Below are positions 44,127 to 56,181 of a stretch of 64,000 bases of DNA, piece after piece. The stretch's first letter is position 1; each line of letters opens with the position of its first letter. Origin of the DNA: Hysterium pulicare CBS 123377 (lineage: Eukaryota > Ascomycota > Dothideomycetes > Hysteriales > Hysteriaceae); the NCBI GenBank assembly GCA_000467715.1, contig AJFK01001090.1, positions 124,001-188,000 of the forward strand, given 5' to 3'. The notes beneath the pieces are model-generated. The model was not told where the DNA came from, did no database searches, and was given only the letters and a program-made list of their open reading frames with translations. The translations under genes and the position numbers were made by a program.

Positions 44127-47007
44127 CTAAGACTTTTGCTCCACAGGCGTAGGGCCATGAGATAATCCATTGGTAGGAGGATTACGCGGGCTTTCTCTCT
44201 CGGATTTGGGGGGAGCGATTGGCTTGTTGTCCTCGCCCTCATCATCATAATTCTCATCCATCTTTATCTGGCGAGCAGCCGGTTCATGATGCTCAGGTCG
44301 TTCTTGTTTTGGTGTCTCAGACATACGCGGCATTGGCTGCGATGCGTTAATGGAAGGAAGCGATGGAGGATGATGAGCTGCTTCAGAAGGATGGTAACCG
44401 TCGTTGAAGCGGCGAGGGTCTGGGTTGTCTTGCGGGCTGTGACGTGGTGGTGACGGCATTCGATGCGGCGGAGAGGCGCGTCGGCTGTAAGTCTCTTCCA
44501 TCTTTTGGCGCTTTTCATCACTCGCGGGTGGCTTTTGGCTCATAGGCTCGTCTTCCCATTCCCTGATCCGCTTCGGAGGTACCGTCGGGGGTCGTTCATC
44601 ACGTTCACGAGCTGCTGCTTCTGCGAGCGCAAGAGCAGAGGCGGGCGCCGGTGCACCGCCAGCAATACCGCCGGCTGATGAAGGATTAGGGTGATGCTGA
44701 TATTGCGACTGCGAGTTGCCCGGAGAGCCTGCTCGATTCTCAACAATGGGTCGGACTTCGGGTGGAGGACTCGTCATGCGAGCGTAAGGATGCATAGGTC
44801 GTTGATTAGGAGGCCCATTGAGACCTGTTGGAGGAGGAGGTGGCGGAGGGGGAACATTGTTCTGAGCATGCGGACCATAATTTGGATTGGTAATCCTGTT
44901 CGGAGGCTGCTGATGCTGGGGGAATGGCGTTTGACTCGGTGGTCCTTGAGGTGGTAATTGTGGAGGACCATGATAAGGGCTAGGAGCAACACTGTGCGTC
45001 TTCGGAGACGGCGACAATCCTCGACGCATGGGGCCAGTCGGTGCTGGTCGCGGCGGCTCTTGATATTGCCTCATAGGTTCTTGCCGTGGGCTTGCAGGCC
45101 GAGGGGGATGCTGCGAGGGTGGACGGATGCTATCCCGTTGGTCGTACGGATTGAGTTGCTGGGGAGGCAGATGTGGGTCGCGGATGCCGGCTAGAGGTCG
45201 ATTCCATTCCCCATCTCTGAGGGGCGGTGGCGCTGGTCCTGCAGGAGCTTGAGGCGCCGCACCCCATTGTGGACCAGGAGGACCTTGTAGGGTTGCAGGC
45301 TGGTACGCCTGAGGGTGTACATCTTGGGGAATAGGTGCGCTATTTTGGTTTGCACCACCAGCGGACTGACCACCGCTTTGCAACAATTGCAATCGAGCCT
45401 TGATGTGAACATTTGTCGGGTCCATCTCGACAGCTCGTTGATAAGCGTCGAGCGCATCAGCAGTTTGGTTATTGCAGGACTCGTACTTTGTGGAAGTTAG
45501 ACAGGGCCCAGCTGTTACTCGGAAAGGTACAGTCGAGACTTACAAGGGTACCGAGATCATACCAGACTTCTGATATATTCGGGTTCAGTCGTATCGCTCG
45601 GGAGTACGCATCGAGAGCGTCGCGATACTGATTGATTTGATAGTAAAGAACTCCGATTGAGCACCAAAACGTCGGGTTTCTACCATCACGGTAAACCGCT
45701 TGCTGGTACGCTTCGTATGCTTTGGGGTACTTCTGCTGTGACATGTAACAGCGGCCGAGCAGGTACCAACTCTGTGCGTCAGTTTGATCTGGTGGTGGCA
45801 ATCAGCCTCTGGCACATGACATCCGAGCGCGAACATAAAAATCTTACCAGAGTTTACGGATTTCTCTAGGTACTCGATTGCTTGTTCCTGACTAGCATAG
45901 TTTGTGCTTTGTTGGTGATGCAGCCAACCAAGCTGTTGGAGAACTTTTGCGTGAGTCGGTTCTCGGTCGAGGACTCGTCTATAGGCACCTTTCGCAGATT
46001 CATACTATAAATGATCATTAGCAAAGTAAAGTCAAGTTACAATGGACACAGCACGTACATCTTTTTGCTGCTCATAAACGTGACCAATCTGGAACCAGAT
46101 GTCTTCCTCAGTCAGTGGCCGAGGCGGATGTGTTACTATGTATTTGAAACACTACGATAGCAAACATTAGCATTTTATCAACCACGACGGAGAGACATAC
46201 ATACCTCAAGACTAGATTGGAATTTTTGTTGTTGTTTATAAATTATTCCAAGGCGGAAATAGATCTCGTTTGCCTTTTCGAAATTGGGTTCCATTCTCAT
46301 GACCTGAGAAAAGGCTTCCTCTGCATGTTCCAAGGATCCGTAGCGATCATAAAGGATTCCAATACCATACCAAAGTTTCGGTTCCTAGTTTTTTCGTGTC
46401 AGGGACTTCGCATTAAACGAGTATGGTTCATCGAACTGGCTTACCTTTGGATCAGATAGATGGTAGAGAGCCTGTTGATACGCCGAGTAAGCTTGCTGTA
46501 GATCATCCATCATAAGATAACAATGACCTAGGGTAGGTTAGTCGATGATCCGGATAGGTAAAGTGGTAAGGTTGCTTACCAAGACTACCCCAGACTTCAC
46601 CGTTGTTAGGGTCGACTTTCAGGATAGTGTTCAAGTACTCGACCGCATGCGGAAATGATTCCTTCGTACGTAGAATGCATGCGATTCCTTGCATAGCCGG
46701 CACTGACCAGCTGTTATGTCGCAGCGCTTGCTGGTAACAGTGAATTGCACCATCCAAGTCCATTATTTGCTCCGACAATTGGCCTGAGGAAGAGTTAGCT
46801 GTTGAAAGCGTAGTGTTCTGGAGGTTGCAACGAAGCCAACGTACCCATTTGTGTCCACACGCTCTCATTTAGTTGAGTGAGGTATGCTGAAGCAGTCTTT
46901 GCTTCAGCTTGTATTGGTGGGTGGCCGTTAGGCTGATGATGGCCTGGCGGCGGGCCATGTCGAGTGGGCATGCCGGCCGTCGGTGACGGCTGCTGGTGAC
47001 TTGCCAT
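44127..47007 (-). CDS. SSN6: SSN6/CYC8-type TPR corepressor
   Basis: Eight exons (47007-46845, 46783-46580, 46527-46445, 46384-46205, 46151-46059, 46004-45848, 45788-45544, 45485-44127) keep phase and give 827 residues. The protein partners Tup1 in a general transcriptional corepressor in the nucleus. Residues about 40-400 are a row of TPR units (for example GAIHCYQQALRHNSW, GWLHHQQ, DALDAYSRAIRLNPN). The tail of about 430 residues is Pro/Gln-rich with poly-Pro, then Lys/Glu-rich. Introns of 52-61 nt all fall inside the TPR part, the tail is one exon. This arrangement is usual for filamentous fungi. Confidence 0.96.
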
Positions 47008-50000
47008 GAGAAGATACTCGAGCGCGCCAAAGAAGGAGATGTGGTAGGCACTCTACGAAATGCCAATGCCCGTGATGGGATGGCGAAGTGGTGGTGAACG
47101 AAAAGGACTGGATGTGTCGGGGATGATGCAGGAACCAGGCGGGCTATACTCCGCAAATTGGGGGACTCTATTACGGTCAATACACATGTCGCACATGGTA
47201 CAGCTTTGCAGGACTTACGCTGAGAAGTAGATGCACCAGGAGAGAAAAACGGCCCTCGTCAGACGGCCCAAGGTTCCCAAACCCCAGCGACAGCTTAGCG
47301 CAGAATCAACTACGGTAGGGCAGAATTAAAGTTGAGTCACGGTGAAGGCGATGGGGATGGTGGTTGAGATGATGGAGGCGATGGATGCAATGGAAATGGG
47401 GTAGGGAACGGGGAAGACAGCGCGGTCAAGGAGTCGCAGCGCTCTCTGCCTGGGAGTCGAGGGAGCAGGAGAGATGGGCAGGAAGGGCCGAGCGAAAGAG
47501 CAGAACTCACACAAAGTGTCTCCGTTAACTCACCTAACCCAGACTTCGGGATATGGCTGGGGACGTTGCGACAATTGCAGCCTAGTGAACCAGCAGTGCA
47601 GCTCTGGCCTAGTGGATCCCAAGATGCGCCACGGGCGGGCACGCCCCTCGCCTGGCCACGGATTGCCTGGCAAGGTGTCCCAGCCCGGTGAAGAATCCAC
47701 CCTCTCTGGAGTCGCTGCTTGTCAAGCAAGGGGAGACAGCCCCCGGCCCGTGATACACACGCAAATTACTCGCCCATGGCCCACCGCGAATAACAATAAT
47801 AGCCGCCCTCGCGCACCCTCCTTGACGCCGCTGCAGACATGGCACCTGTCAACCTGTTCACCTGCACGTTCGCCATGGCTTGAGATGCCCCGATGAATGC
47901 TCCGTCCTTGAAAATATCTATCGTGCTGGCGGAGCCTCATAATCCTGAATTATCCGCTCCTGGAGATCGGTCTCCAGTCGCAGGAAACAGAAACATGATA
48001 CAAGCAAAAGCTTGGCGAAGTTCCTCGGGCCAACTTGCTGGCATTGCGATGAGAGTCGCCTCGCCCTGCGAATGCTCAATCGGCGAGATCCAGCCTTTGC
48101 GCCTCGAAACAGCCTCGCGTTAAGATAGTTATTGCCTGCTTAGCATCGCCCTTCCGAACGGTAACAACTCAATCATCGTCATCGAGGCCTCAGAGTAATA
48201 AACAGTAACATCGTTTCGACAGCCCTCCAGCTGTCAGACTGCGCTGATCCTCATGCGCGTGCTGCGGGGGGTCTATTTTGGCTGAGAGGCTGGCCGCTTT
48301 GCTGGAGAGATGATGGGTGGTGATGGGATTCGGCCACTTATGTGCCAGGGAGCTGCCCTACGAGGCGATCTCTCAGCTTCACCCGCTCACCAGGCCAGCC
48401 ATCCTCACCACCGCCTGCACGATGGTTTCTTCTTCATCAGACAGAAATGCGGCATTCTACGTCAGCAAACGCCTTCGCCGCACCCCCGAACTAGCACATT
48501 ATTACACGAGCGAGTACAGTGCACAGTGCAGGGTGGACAAGGAGTCATCGGCGCACTTGCTCCTCGTGGGTGGGGGTAAACTCGCGATGGGACCAGATCT
48601 GCACAATCTGCTGCTAAGCCAAGCCTTCTCACGTCTCTCCACACCTCGCAAGCTTCCGGCTAGCGCTTGGGAGATGCACCCTGCCGTGACGCAAAGTCGC
48701 TCCGCTTCCCGCGCGTCGGCAGCATTGTCACACCCACCTTCTCCAACCCCTGCCAGAAACCTTGTCGCCCGCTGCAACCAGACAAGAGGCGGTGCTTTGT
48801 TGGCCGCATAAGCATCATGCCGGGCTCTGAACGGCATGTACCTGGACCGTGGTATCTCCCTCGGGTGTGACCGTCGATTCGATGATTGCAGAACGCCAGC
48901 CTGCTGAGACTGGAGATGGCCTCCTTTGCACCATGACTCGCTGGGCACGCCTGGAAGCCGAGCGAAACTCCACAATCCCCTTTATGGCGTTTGATCCATT
49001 TTCAACAGCAGCCACGTGAAACGATATGGATGGCTGAACGAGCGCCACAACTTATCGTGTGGATCCAGGGGGAGCGCTGCGCGTCATTAACGAGCGGAAG
49101 TGCCGACAAGCGAGCTGTAACCATTTGATGAGCACGCCTTGCGTTCATAATGAGAATGTCGGCGCCAGCTGAACAATAATTCATCTACCCTCTACGCCAT
49201 ACAACAAACCTCCGAACGACTGGTGGAGTCAACAAAAGTAACGAGACGATGGAGCCTGGAACCATGCCTAACAGAATCGTCGCAGCACGCCCATGAGGTG
49301 GATCAGATCTCCATGGTTCACTTGTTTCGTCACCGGCGTTTCTCACCAACCCCGGCCTCATCAAATCAAATAATTACCTTTGTAGGTATTTTGAGAATTT
49401 GAGTCAGTCACCGTCCCAGGTACAAAGGCAAGACACATGATGAGATCTGTAATGATCCTTTCTAGCCCACCCAACTTTATGTTTCCAAGCTCTGTGTCAC
49501 ATCCGCAAACGCCCATGCAGTGCTTAATGGCCCCAACACCATGCAAGGATTGAGCAGTGACACTTAGACATCATTCTTATCGATATTTGCGAGGATTGAA
49601 GCAATCTGAAATATAAGTTAAGATACCTTCATGTCAAACCAGTCCCCCATAAACTTTGTTCTGTTGTTTCTCCAAGTGTCACTCTTCAACGGCTTCATCG
49701 CCAGGCACCGAAACCCGGAGTACACACGCAACTCTTTACAAACTACGGAGGTCCGAAGCCTTCATCAGCACAGCCAGCGCGGGATGCAATGACACTTATT
49801 TGGAACAACCACCTCGTATTCGGAATCCTTCCATATCTAATCCAACAATTGTCAATGCGTCGAAGGAAGGATGCTTACCTACTCCCGAGCCCTATTTAGG
49901 CAAACTTGGTCCCAAAATCCAGTAGCGGCGACGTTACCAGGATTGAGGCTTATGTGTCACTGAGTTGAGGCATATAACCGCACCATTAACGTTACAAGAC

Positions 50001-51387
50001 TTTTTCTCCTATTGGTGTGGGCACAATTAAGACGACGTTTCTGTGCCCCCAGCCCGTTTCGGATGAGCACCAACGACGCCTAATATCCGGCTTACTCAGC
50101 CTCTCCCCCCTCGGGCCGAACTCATCTAAACGCTCGGACTCGCCGTTTCCGTCAAACAAACAACCTTGAAAGTCTAAACGATGCCAATGGCTGGCAAAGG
50201 GCGATTGTTGGGGCCACTTAACAGCGCCCTATTTCGAAACCAGCGTTGTGTTTCCGCATAGTTGTTGGGAGAGAAGGGATTGCGTAAGACAGCAATCTGC
50301 CTCGAAATCTGCCCGAAGCCGCATAATTTATGCAGACACCCGCAACCTTTACATTCCTCTTCCCCGCTTTTCCCACCCAGCATTCTTGCTAGGTTTCTGG
50401 AGCGTTTGGAAACTTTTGCAGTGGCTGCATCTAATGCATGTACGCTCGGAATGCTGTATGTACAGTGGGATTGTGCTTGTATGGCATACCTCTTTTGAAC
50501 CGCTGACCCTATTGAGAAACTATTCCACGATTAGTAGAAGTGAGACTTTATCAGGTGTCAAAGTTTATTGAGACAGCAAGCACGAGGATTGCGAAAGCGG
50601 TAATATATAGCTCTAGTGTGTGTCTGGCCCTATCACCGGAGCTGAAAGAGGTCTACCTAGACCATTTGACTCAGCGAAAGCCATAAAAGCCAGTTGCCCT
50701 CATCAAGCAAAGCCAGAAGGTGCTCACTTATACCAAGCTTGTGCATGCATTGTTCTTAAACTGTTTAAGTTTACAAGCAATAGACGCGCACCCCGAATTT
50801 CAAGGTTTTGCCTCATAACTAAGCCTGAGCACAGCACACAAACATAGTGGCTGGTTCTCCAAAAGCATATCGCAGCCCCGACTGAGATCCCTCCCACTGG
50901 TCCTTCAGACGAATCTGCCTCTTTGCGTGGCTATCCTGTAGAACGGGGTTTACATATGCGTCTGCATGGTGGCGCTTTGCATATGCCTTCAGGCGTGCAT
51001 TAGCAGTTTCACTATCTCGTTCTCCGAGCCACCTACTGCGCGAAATCACATATCATGGTGTTAGCCACTTCAAGACGCACATTGCATTTGCCTTCGACTG
51101 CTTTAGTATTTCTCGTGTGGTAAGTGAGATATTGCGATAATAAATTTTTGTAGAAGACTCTTTTCCTCTTCCCATGCGAGGGAGCTCCAAATCGGCACAA
51201 GCGTCTTCGGGTAAATTTAGATCTTGCGCTCCTTGACTGTCATTATTCCAACTGGCACTACTGAGACTTTATGGGTTCCGATTCCTCGGAAAAGATCTAA
51301 ATCTGACGCTCTTGTGAGAATAACCTTAAGGGTGCATGTGTAGAAGACGCCGTGCATGTGCATACATAGTAATCGTATACCCCATCG
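47008..51387. other. long gene-poor region
   Basis: 4.4 kb with no supported gene. The first 2 kb is GC-rich, lies upstream of the corepressor gene and probably includes its promoter and leader. Open frames around 47.5-48.8 kb exist on both strands at once, as expected of GC-rich noncoding DNA. 49.2-51.4 kb shows nothing. Confidence 0.4.
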
Positions 51388-51911
51388 TTGGAAAGGAGTC
51401 TTGCTAATGGATTAAAAGGGTTATGGACCTTCGCTACTCTCGCTGTTATGCTTGCCTCCTTGGACTCACTTTTCGATTTAAGAAACAGCCAATTGTTTGT
51501 CGATGACTACCTTGTGCTTTGCGCCACCGCCTGCCTAACGGCAGACACTAGGATCATGTACCGTAGCTCTAACAAATTATTGAGATCATCAAGAAGTTTT
51601 ATGAGACATACGATAATACGTTGATGGATCATACCTGCCTGGATCTCACGACAGAGTGCCATGTATTGACGGTCGGTATGCTCACATTGGCGATGAAGTC
51701 TCTCGGTCTATTGCCCATTCGAGAGACAGGGTCAACTTCTACCCAGAGCGTGGCTGAGATCTCTAGAATCTCGAATGGCCTTCGGAGGGGTGTTTATCCT
51801 GACCCAAAAAACAGGTTCAACCATTCGCATTGCGCGAACCACATAAAGCTGTGCGATTTGATTCAGAATGTCGTCAGTTCTTACAAGGGAGGTTCAACAC
51901 AGACTTCATGA
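51388..51911 (+). pseudogene. possible remnant of a multi-pass membrane protein
   Basis: Two adjacent plus frames read FATLAVMLASLDSLFDL and LFVDDYLVLCATACLTADT, then a polar Ser/Thr-rich part. The hydrophobic segment plus DDYLVL resembles fungal rhodopsin-like (Pth11-type) receptors, where a DDW/DDY follows a membrane helix. Only a fragment is present, with no start-to-stop gene. Weak call. Confidence 0.3.
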
Positions 51912-52558
51912 AACAAGGCGAGTTGCCAATTAGGCAGTCCCATGGACTACTGTTTGTTCTAATCGAACGTCAGCCGTGTTAACAGTGACTGATTACTTGC
52001 GTTAGGCTCCAGTCTGAAGATTCGCTATTCCTATATATTTCAAGATCAAAAGAGAATTATGACAGATACGGATGCTTAATTATGAGAGCAGCATAAGGAA
52101 GTGTATTGATAAGGTGCCCATCTGCCTGGAGTTCACAATGGCATTTCTGCGTTCTTCCTGCTCCCTTCCTACTTGCTCTTACATTCCTCCAGCTTCACTA
52201 GCTAAGTCCCTTTCTTCCCTTCATGTTCAGAACATATCTTCCTTCATCCTTGAAGTATCTGTAATTTGACTCATGATATTGGCTGCCTTCCGAATATTTT
52301 GCGTAAGCAGCACGTTCGCACCTGCAGTAGATTCGATATGTTCGTATGGTCCGTGCGCTCGACATCACCCGATCGTAAGACTTGAGATCTCTTTCACCTT
52401 TCCCTTCCCGCGCTCCACAATGCGATCGTCAAGATCACCAATGCGCGTGGCTTCTAGTTGGAGTGCACTGGCCAACGCATCTCTTTATGGTCAACAGAGA
52501 CCACCCATCCGTCTGAGCGTTGGGTCATCCGGTACACCTATGGAAAGTAACAGCCACG
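51912..52558. other. intergenic
   Basis: Holds the upstream region of the first BTB gene. A frame from 52273 to 52677 is open but lies in another phase from the BTB domain. Confidence 0.4.
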
Positions 52559-53605
52559 ATGACCTTGTGGAGTCAGATCCAGGCCGAACGATTATTGAGC
52601 CCAAGCCAGATCGAGAATCAAACGGACGGTCATTCGATTCCAACCACGACTTCGGACCCCCGGACCATCAGTTTTGACGACACTGCCGATCTCACCATTC
52701 TTGTGGGTTCTGAGGACCATGGAGGCCAGGTGAAGAGCTTCAACGTTTGCTCCCAGGTCTTAAGAATTGTCAGCCCAGTTTGGAAAGCAATGTTCAGCGG
52801 CCGCTATCGAGAAGGGACGGAAAAGGAAGTTCGGTTCCCTGAAGATGACCCGGGTGCGATGCTCATAGTTTTCCGCATTGCGCACTTTCAATCTCATTAC
52901 CTACCTAAGACGATGACGGGCGATGAATTGCTTAAGCTAGCAATCCACTGCGACAAATACGATGTCACGCGGATAGTGCTTCCATACGTCAACGAGCACA
53001 AATGGATTGTCCCTTATCAAGGGATATGGCCAGGCAGTTTGCATGACTGGCTATGTGTGACAAAGGTGTTTGGATATGAAGCATGTTCCCCGCAGTTGCG
53101 GTCTGTTCTTGCCATTCATATGGAAAAGAAAGACGGAGAACATTATTGCACGCGGAATGATTCTCCACTTGGACAGCGAGTCATAGTGACCGATGGACTC
53201 GTCGGTAAGTTGTCGATCCGCGACTTCCCTAGCGCACTAGCTTACACACCTTCTATAGAGGAAGCCCTGACTCTCCGAGAGACTATCCTGGATGCGTTTA
53301 TCGCCGCATGCTATGATGTTCTCGATACCAATACCACCACATCACCGTGTAGAGACGAAGAAAGAAGCTGCTATACACAACGCGTCGGAGCTCTCATTGT
53401 GGGTTACAAAGAGGTGGGCATTTGGCCGGTCCGTCCAGCTGCCACGTCGATCACTCAAAGCGTTCTCGCCTTCTGTCAGCTATTAAAGGACATTCCTTTC
53501 GAAGTGTATAAGCATCATTGGAGTTGCTTTAGGACGAACGATCTAAGTTCGGCGTTGGAAGACGTTATGAACAGGCATGTCGAAAAAGATATACAGGCTA
53601 TGTAG
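52559..53605 (+). CDS. BTB/POZ-domain-like protein (paralog 1)
   Basis: Exons 52559-53204 and 53259-53605 give 330 residues; the 54-nt intron (GTAAGT..TAG) is a multiple of three and has no stop, so read-through adds 18 residues. A BTB-type fold starts at about residue 40 with FDDTADLTILVGS, then FNVCSQVLRIVSPVWKAMFS, EVRFPEDDPGAMLIVFRIAH and LAIHCDKYDV. These proteins mediate protein pairing, sometimes as adaptors for Cul3 ubiquitin ligases. The order of motifs and the intron site match the genes at 54.3 and 60.4 kb. Another ATG, at 52543, is in a different frame that stops at 52677, so the N terminus is uncertain. Confidence 0.85.
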   Translation: MTLWSQIQAERLLSPSQIENQTDGHSIPTTTSDPRTISFDDTADLTILVGSEDHGGQVKSFNVCSQVLRIVSPVWKAMFSGRYREGTEKEVRFPEDDPGAMLIVFRIAHFQSHYLPKTMTGDELLKLAIHCDKYDVTRIVLPYVNEHKWIVPYQGIWPGSLHDWLCVTKVFGYEACSPQLRSVLAIHMEKKDGEHYCTRNDSPLGQRVIVTDGLVGKLSIRDFPSALAYTPSIEEALTLRETILDAFIAACYDVLDTNTTTSPCRDEERSCYTQRVGALIVGYKEVGIWPVRPAATSITQSVLAFCQLLKDIPFEVYKHHWSCFRTNDLSSALEDVMNRHVEKDIQAM

Positions 53606-54299
53606 AAGAAGGAATGAGGCATAGTACGCAAGGCAATATTTCGTTTGTATACGTGTGGCGCTACGTTGTGTACTTGTACACTTTCATGGAGCAGTTCAGT
53701 GCTGTGAGGTCCGGGGGTCACTGGTTGATGTTTGCTCGGTACCAAGTATGCTTCAATAACGCAGAGTTAAACTGGAATATGTGGAATCTGGTGAGTATAC
53801 TTATCGATCAAACCTAGTTAACTGCATTGTGACAAACATACACCTCCCAATCTATTCTGAAAAGACGCGGCCGCAACCATATCCGTCTCAGCACCACTTC
53901 TTCTGCATATTCGGAGTCCTTGTTACCACCTCTCTTCCTAGTGGGTTTGCCTCGCTCTTCACTCAAAAATATTCATTTGCTCCCATCACGAGCCGCATTT
54001 CACCGATTCCTCAAACTGCACTTCTTTGTTCATCTGAGACAGTCTCTCCAAACAGCAGAAATATATGAATCTGATTCATACCTTCAAAGAATATGTGAAT
54101 TTGACTGCCTTGTGTTTCACGCGGCTTGCCGCGCACAATGTCTCTGGGGTAAACACGCGCACGCGCGGTTCCAGAATCACCCAGAGCTACAATCCTATAA
54201 GAATAGGCGACTAGGTTCATACTTCTTAAACTGTCCATCATTGCAACTGCTCTACACACAGCGATCTCTCATCACAGGCTCTGGATCCGTTACTGCAAG
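53606..54299. other. spacer between two BTB paralogs
   Basis: Likely 3' and 5' regions of the flanking genes. Open frames are short and unsupported. Confidence 0.45.
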
Positions 54300-55703
54300 A
54301 TGTCTTCACGAACTGCATCTCCTTCAGCTTCCCAGACTCCTGAGCCTGAGCCTCCAACATTACATCAGCAACTTCAGGCCATGGTTGTTGAAGAGCACAA
54401 CCCAACGATGCTACTCTCGAAAAAGCGTCTCTTTTCTGACATCGGCACCGAAATGTCAGAGGCTGATGACTCCCCATCTCCACGTTTACTGCGCCCTCTC
54501 AAGATGCCAAAGCGTAGGCGCAATCTAAACACCAACCCTCAACCATCAATACCACCAATTCGCACCCCCACAGCCCAAACTGACTCGCCTAGCTGGTTTA
54601 GCAAGCTAAACCCATTCAGCAAGGCGATAGATACGACCCCAGTCATCGCATTAGATGAAAAAGGCGACACATTCTTGACGTTGCACTATCCAAGCCCCAA
54701 CGCCAACCCCTACGCATTCGGGACGACCACCATCAAGGTAAAAGCCTCTTCCCAAGTTCTAGGCCTAACAGCTCAAGGCGCGAACTGGCATGCTCTCTTC
54801 GACGCAGCCAAAGGGAAGAAAGCAAAGAATGTAGACATGCCACACGACGATGCGGACGCTCTCCTTTTCGTCCTACGGATTGCGCATCATCGATTCGCAG
54901 ACCTGCCGCGAACACTGACATTTCCCCAAGCCGTCAAGATTGCTGAAATCTGCCATAAATATGATGCAGTCGGTATCACGAAAAAGGCTTTTGACGAGAA
55001 GATCCGGGGCTTGTATGATGGGTCCGCGAGCGCAACTGCCTTTTATCTCGACTCTGGGCGAGAGCAGTGGCTTTTCGTGGCCTGGACTTTCGGCTTCCCT
55101 GGAGATTTTAAATCCTTGCTTCACCATATGCTGATGACGGCGAAAACTGATGCAGATGGTCGGCTCATTAATGAAGTCGGCGATGTCATCGAAGGAAGCT
55201 TTCCAGATGGTACGATCGGTAAGTCTGCTTCGAACCTATGCGCTTCTGTTTCTCCTGGTATGGACACTGATGATTTCATAGACCACCTTCGCGCAACTCG
55301 TGAGGAGTATATGGACAGACTCCTCGATACAGCGTATGACTGGCAGTCGACCCTCCGCAAACCATCTCTGGCGTCTTGCCTCTCGAGTAACGCGGGATAT
55401 TGCTCTGCCATCCTCTGTGGGACCTTCAGTATAGAGCTAGCGAAGTTGTCTCTCCCACCCAGCCGTCCCGATGTCAGCACCGTCCATCTGAGCATCACCG
55501 AGCTCGTTGATCACCTTAAACAGATCAACGTCCATGCCTTTGATGTTGAAGATGAGACGGTGGAAGAAGCACATAGTTTACATCCTGGCTGCTTGTCTAA
55601 GATGTTGTGGAATTTTGTCGTGGATAGAGCGTTGGTTGGTCTAGATGATGGGCAGATCCCCGGAAGATTTGTTGGACATATTGATGCTCAGGCTGCGAAG
55701 TAG
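54300..55703 (+). CDS. BTB/POZ-domain-like protein (paralog 2)
   Basis: Exons 54300-55218 and 55282-55703 give 446 residues; the 63-nt intron is again a multiple of three without a stop and lies at the same place as in paralog 1, after the DG(T/L)(I/V)G motif. An N-terminal disordered part of about 110 residues holds Lys/Arg clusters (MPKRRRN) that could be a nuclear signal. The BTB-like core then reads TIKVKASSQVLGLTAQ, NVDMPHDDADALLFVLRIAHH, KIAEICHKYDAVGIT and WLFVAWTFGFPGDF. Its first strand is altered compared with the paralogs, so binding partners may differ. Role unknown. Confidence 0.85.
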   Translation: MSSRTASPSASQTPEPEPPTLHQQLQAMVVEEHNPTMLLSKKRLFSDIGTEMSEADDSPSPRLLRPLKMPKRRRNLNTNPQPSIPPIRTPTAQTDSPSWFSKLNPFSKAIDTTPVIALDEKGDTFLTLHYPSPNANPYAFGTTTIKVKASSQVLGLTAQGANWHALFDAAKGKKAKNVDMPHDDADALLFVLRIAHHRFADLPRTLTFPQAVKIAEICHKYDAVGITKKAFDEKIRGLYDGSASATAFYLDSGREQWLFVAWTFGFPGDFKSLLHHMLMTAKTDADGRLINEVGDVIEGSFPDGTIGKSASNLCASVSPGMDTDDFIDHLRATREEYMDRLLDTAYDWQSTLRKPSLASCLSSNAGYCSAILCGTFSIELAKLSLPPSRPDVSTVHLSITELVDHLKQINVHAFDVEDETVEEAHSLHPGCLSKMLWNFVVDRALVGLDDGQIPGRFVGHIDAQAAK

Positions 55704-56181
55704 GGTCGGTATGCTTCACTGACGAGTGTCACCTACGATTTTGCTGTGAAGTAATCAGCCCTGTATGTCACAGCAATGGAGGCTATTTGATCCTTTTTCT
55801 TCTCTTCTGTAACACTCTTGTTTCATTTGGCACATGGGTCTACAAAGGTAGACAGATCTATTTTGTTCAACATATCGAGCCGCGTTCTTGGCGTTCTGGG
55901 TTATATCACGACCTTAGATAGTAATGCATCCTCCCGTTTTCGATTTCGCAAAAGCTACATCGAACAAGCATATACCTGTGATATCAACTGTACAGCTTCG
56001 CGAAAGCCTGCACTGTACTCAACCCCCGCAAATATTCGTGGAAAGACAAGATGCCAGAGTTCCCAAACGCCGGAAATGCTGTTTTGTACATGTGTTTGGA
56101 ATTCTTGTCCTATATACAGTACGCCTCTAAATAAGCGCAGAGTGAAGTGATACGTTCCGTCTCGGCTTCCATCGAAGCAAA
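55704..56181. other. convergent 3' intergenic region
   Basis: 3' flanks of the second BTB gene and of COX11. Nothing else is seen. Confidence 0.5.

Noticed and set aside
48317-48811. 164-codon plus-strand frame in the gene-poor region
   Set aside because: Equally long frames are open on the other strand, composition is GC-rich, no domain or start context.
53205-53258. Treating the in-frame intron of BTB paralog 1 as coding
   Set aside because: It has GTAAGT and TATAG ends and matches the intron position in both paralogs, so splicing is more likely, though retention remains possible.
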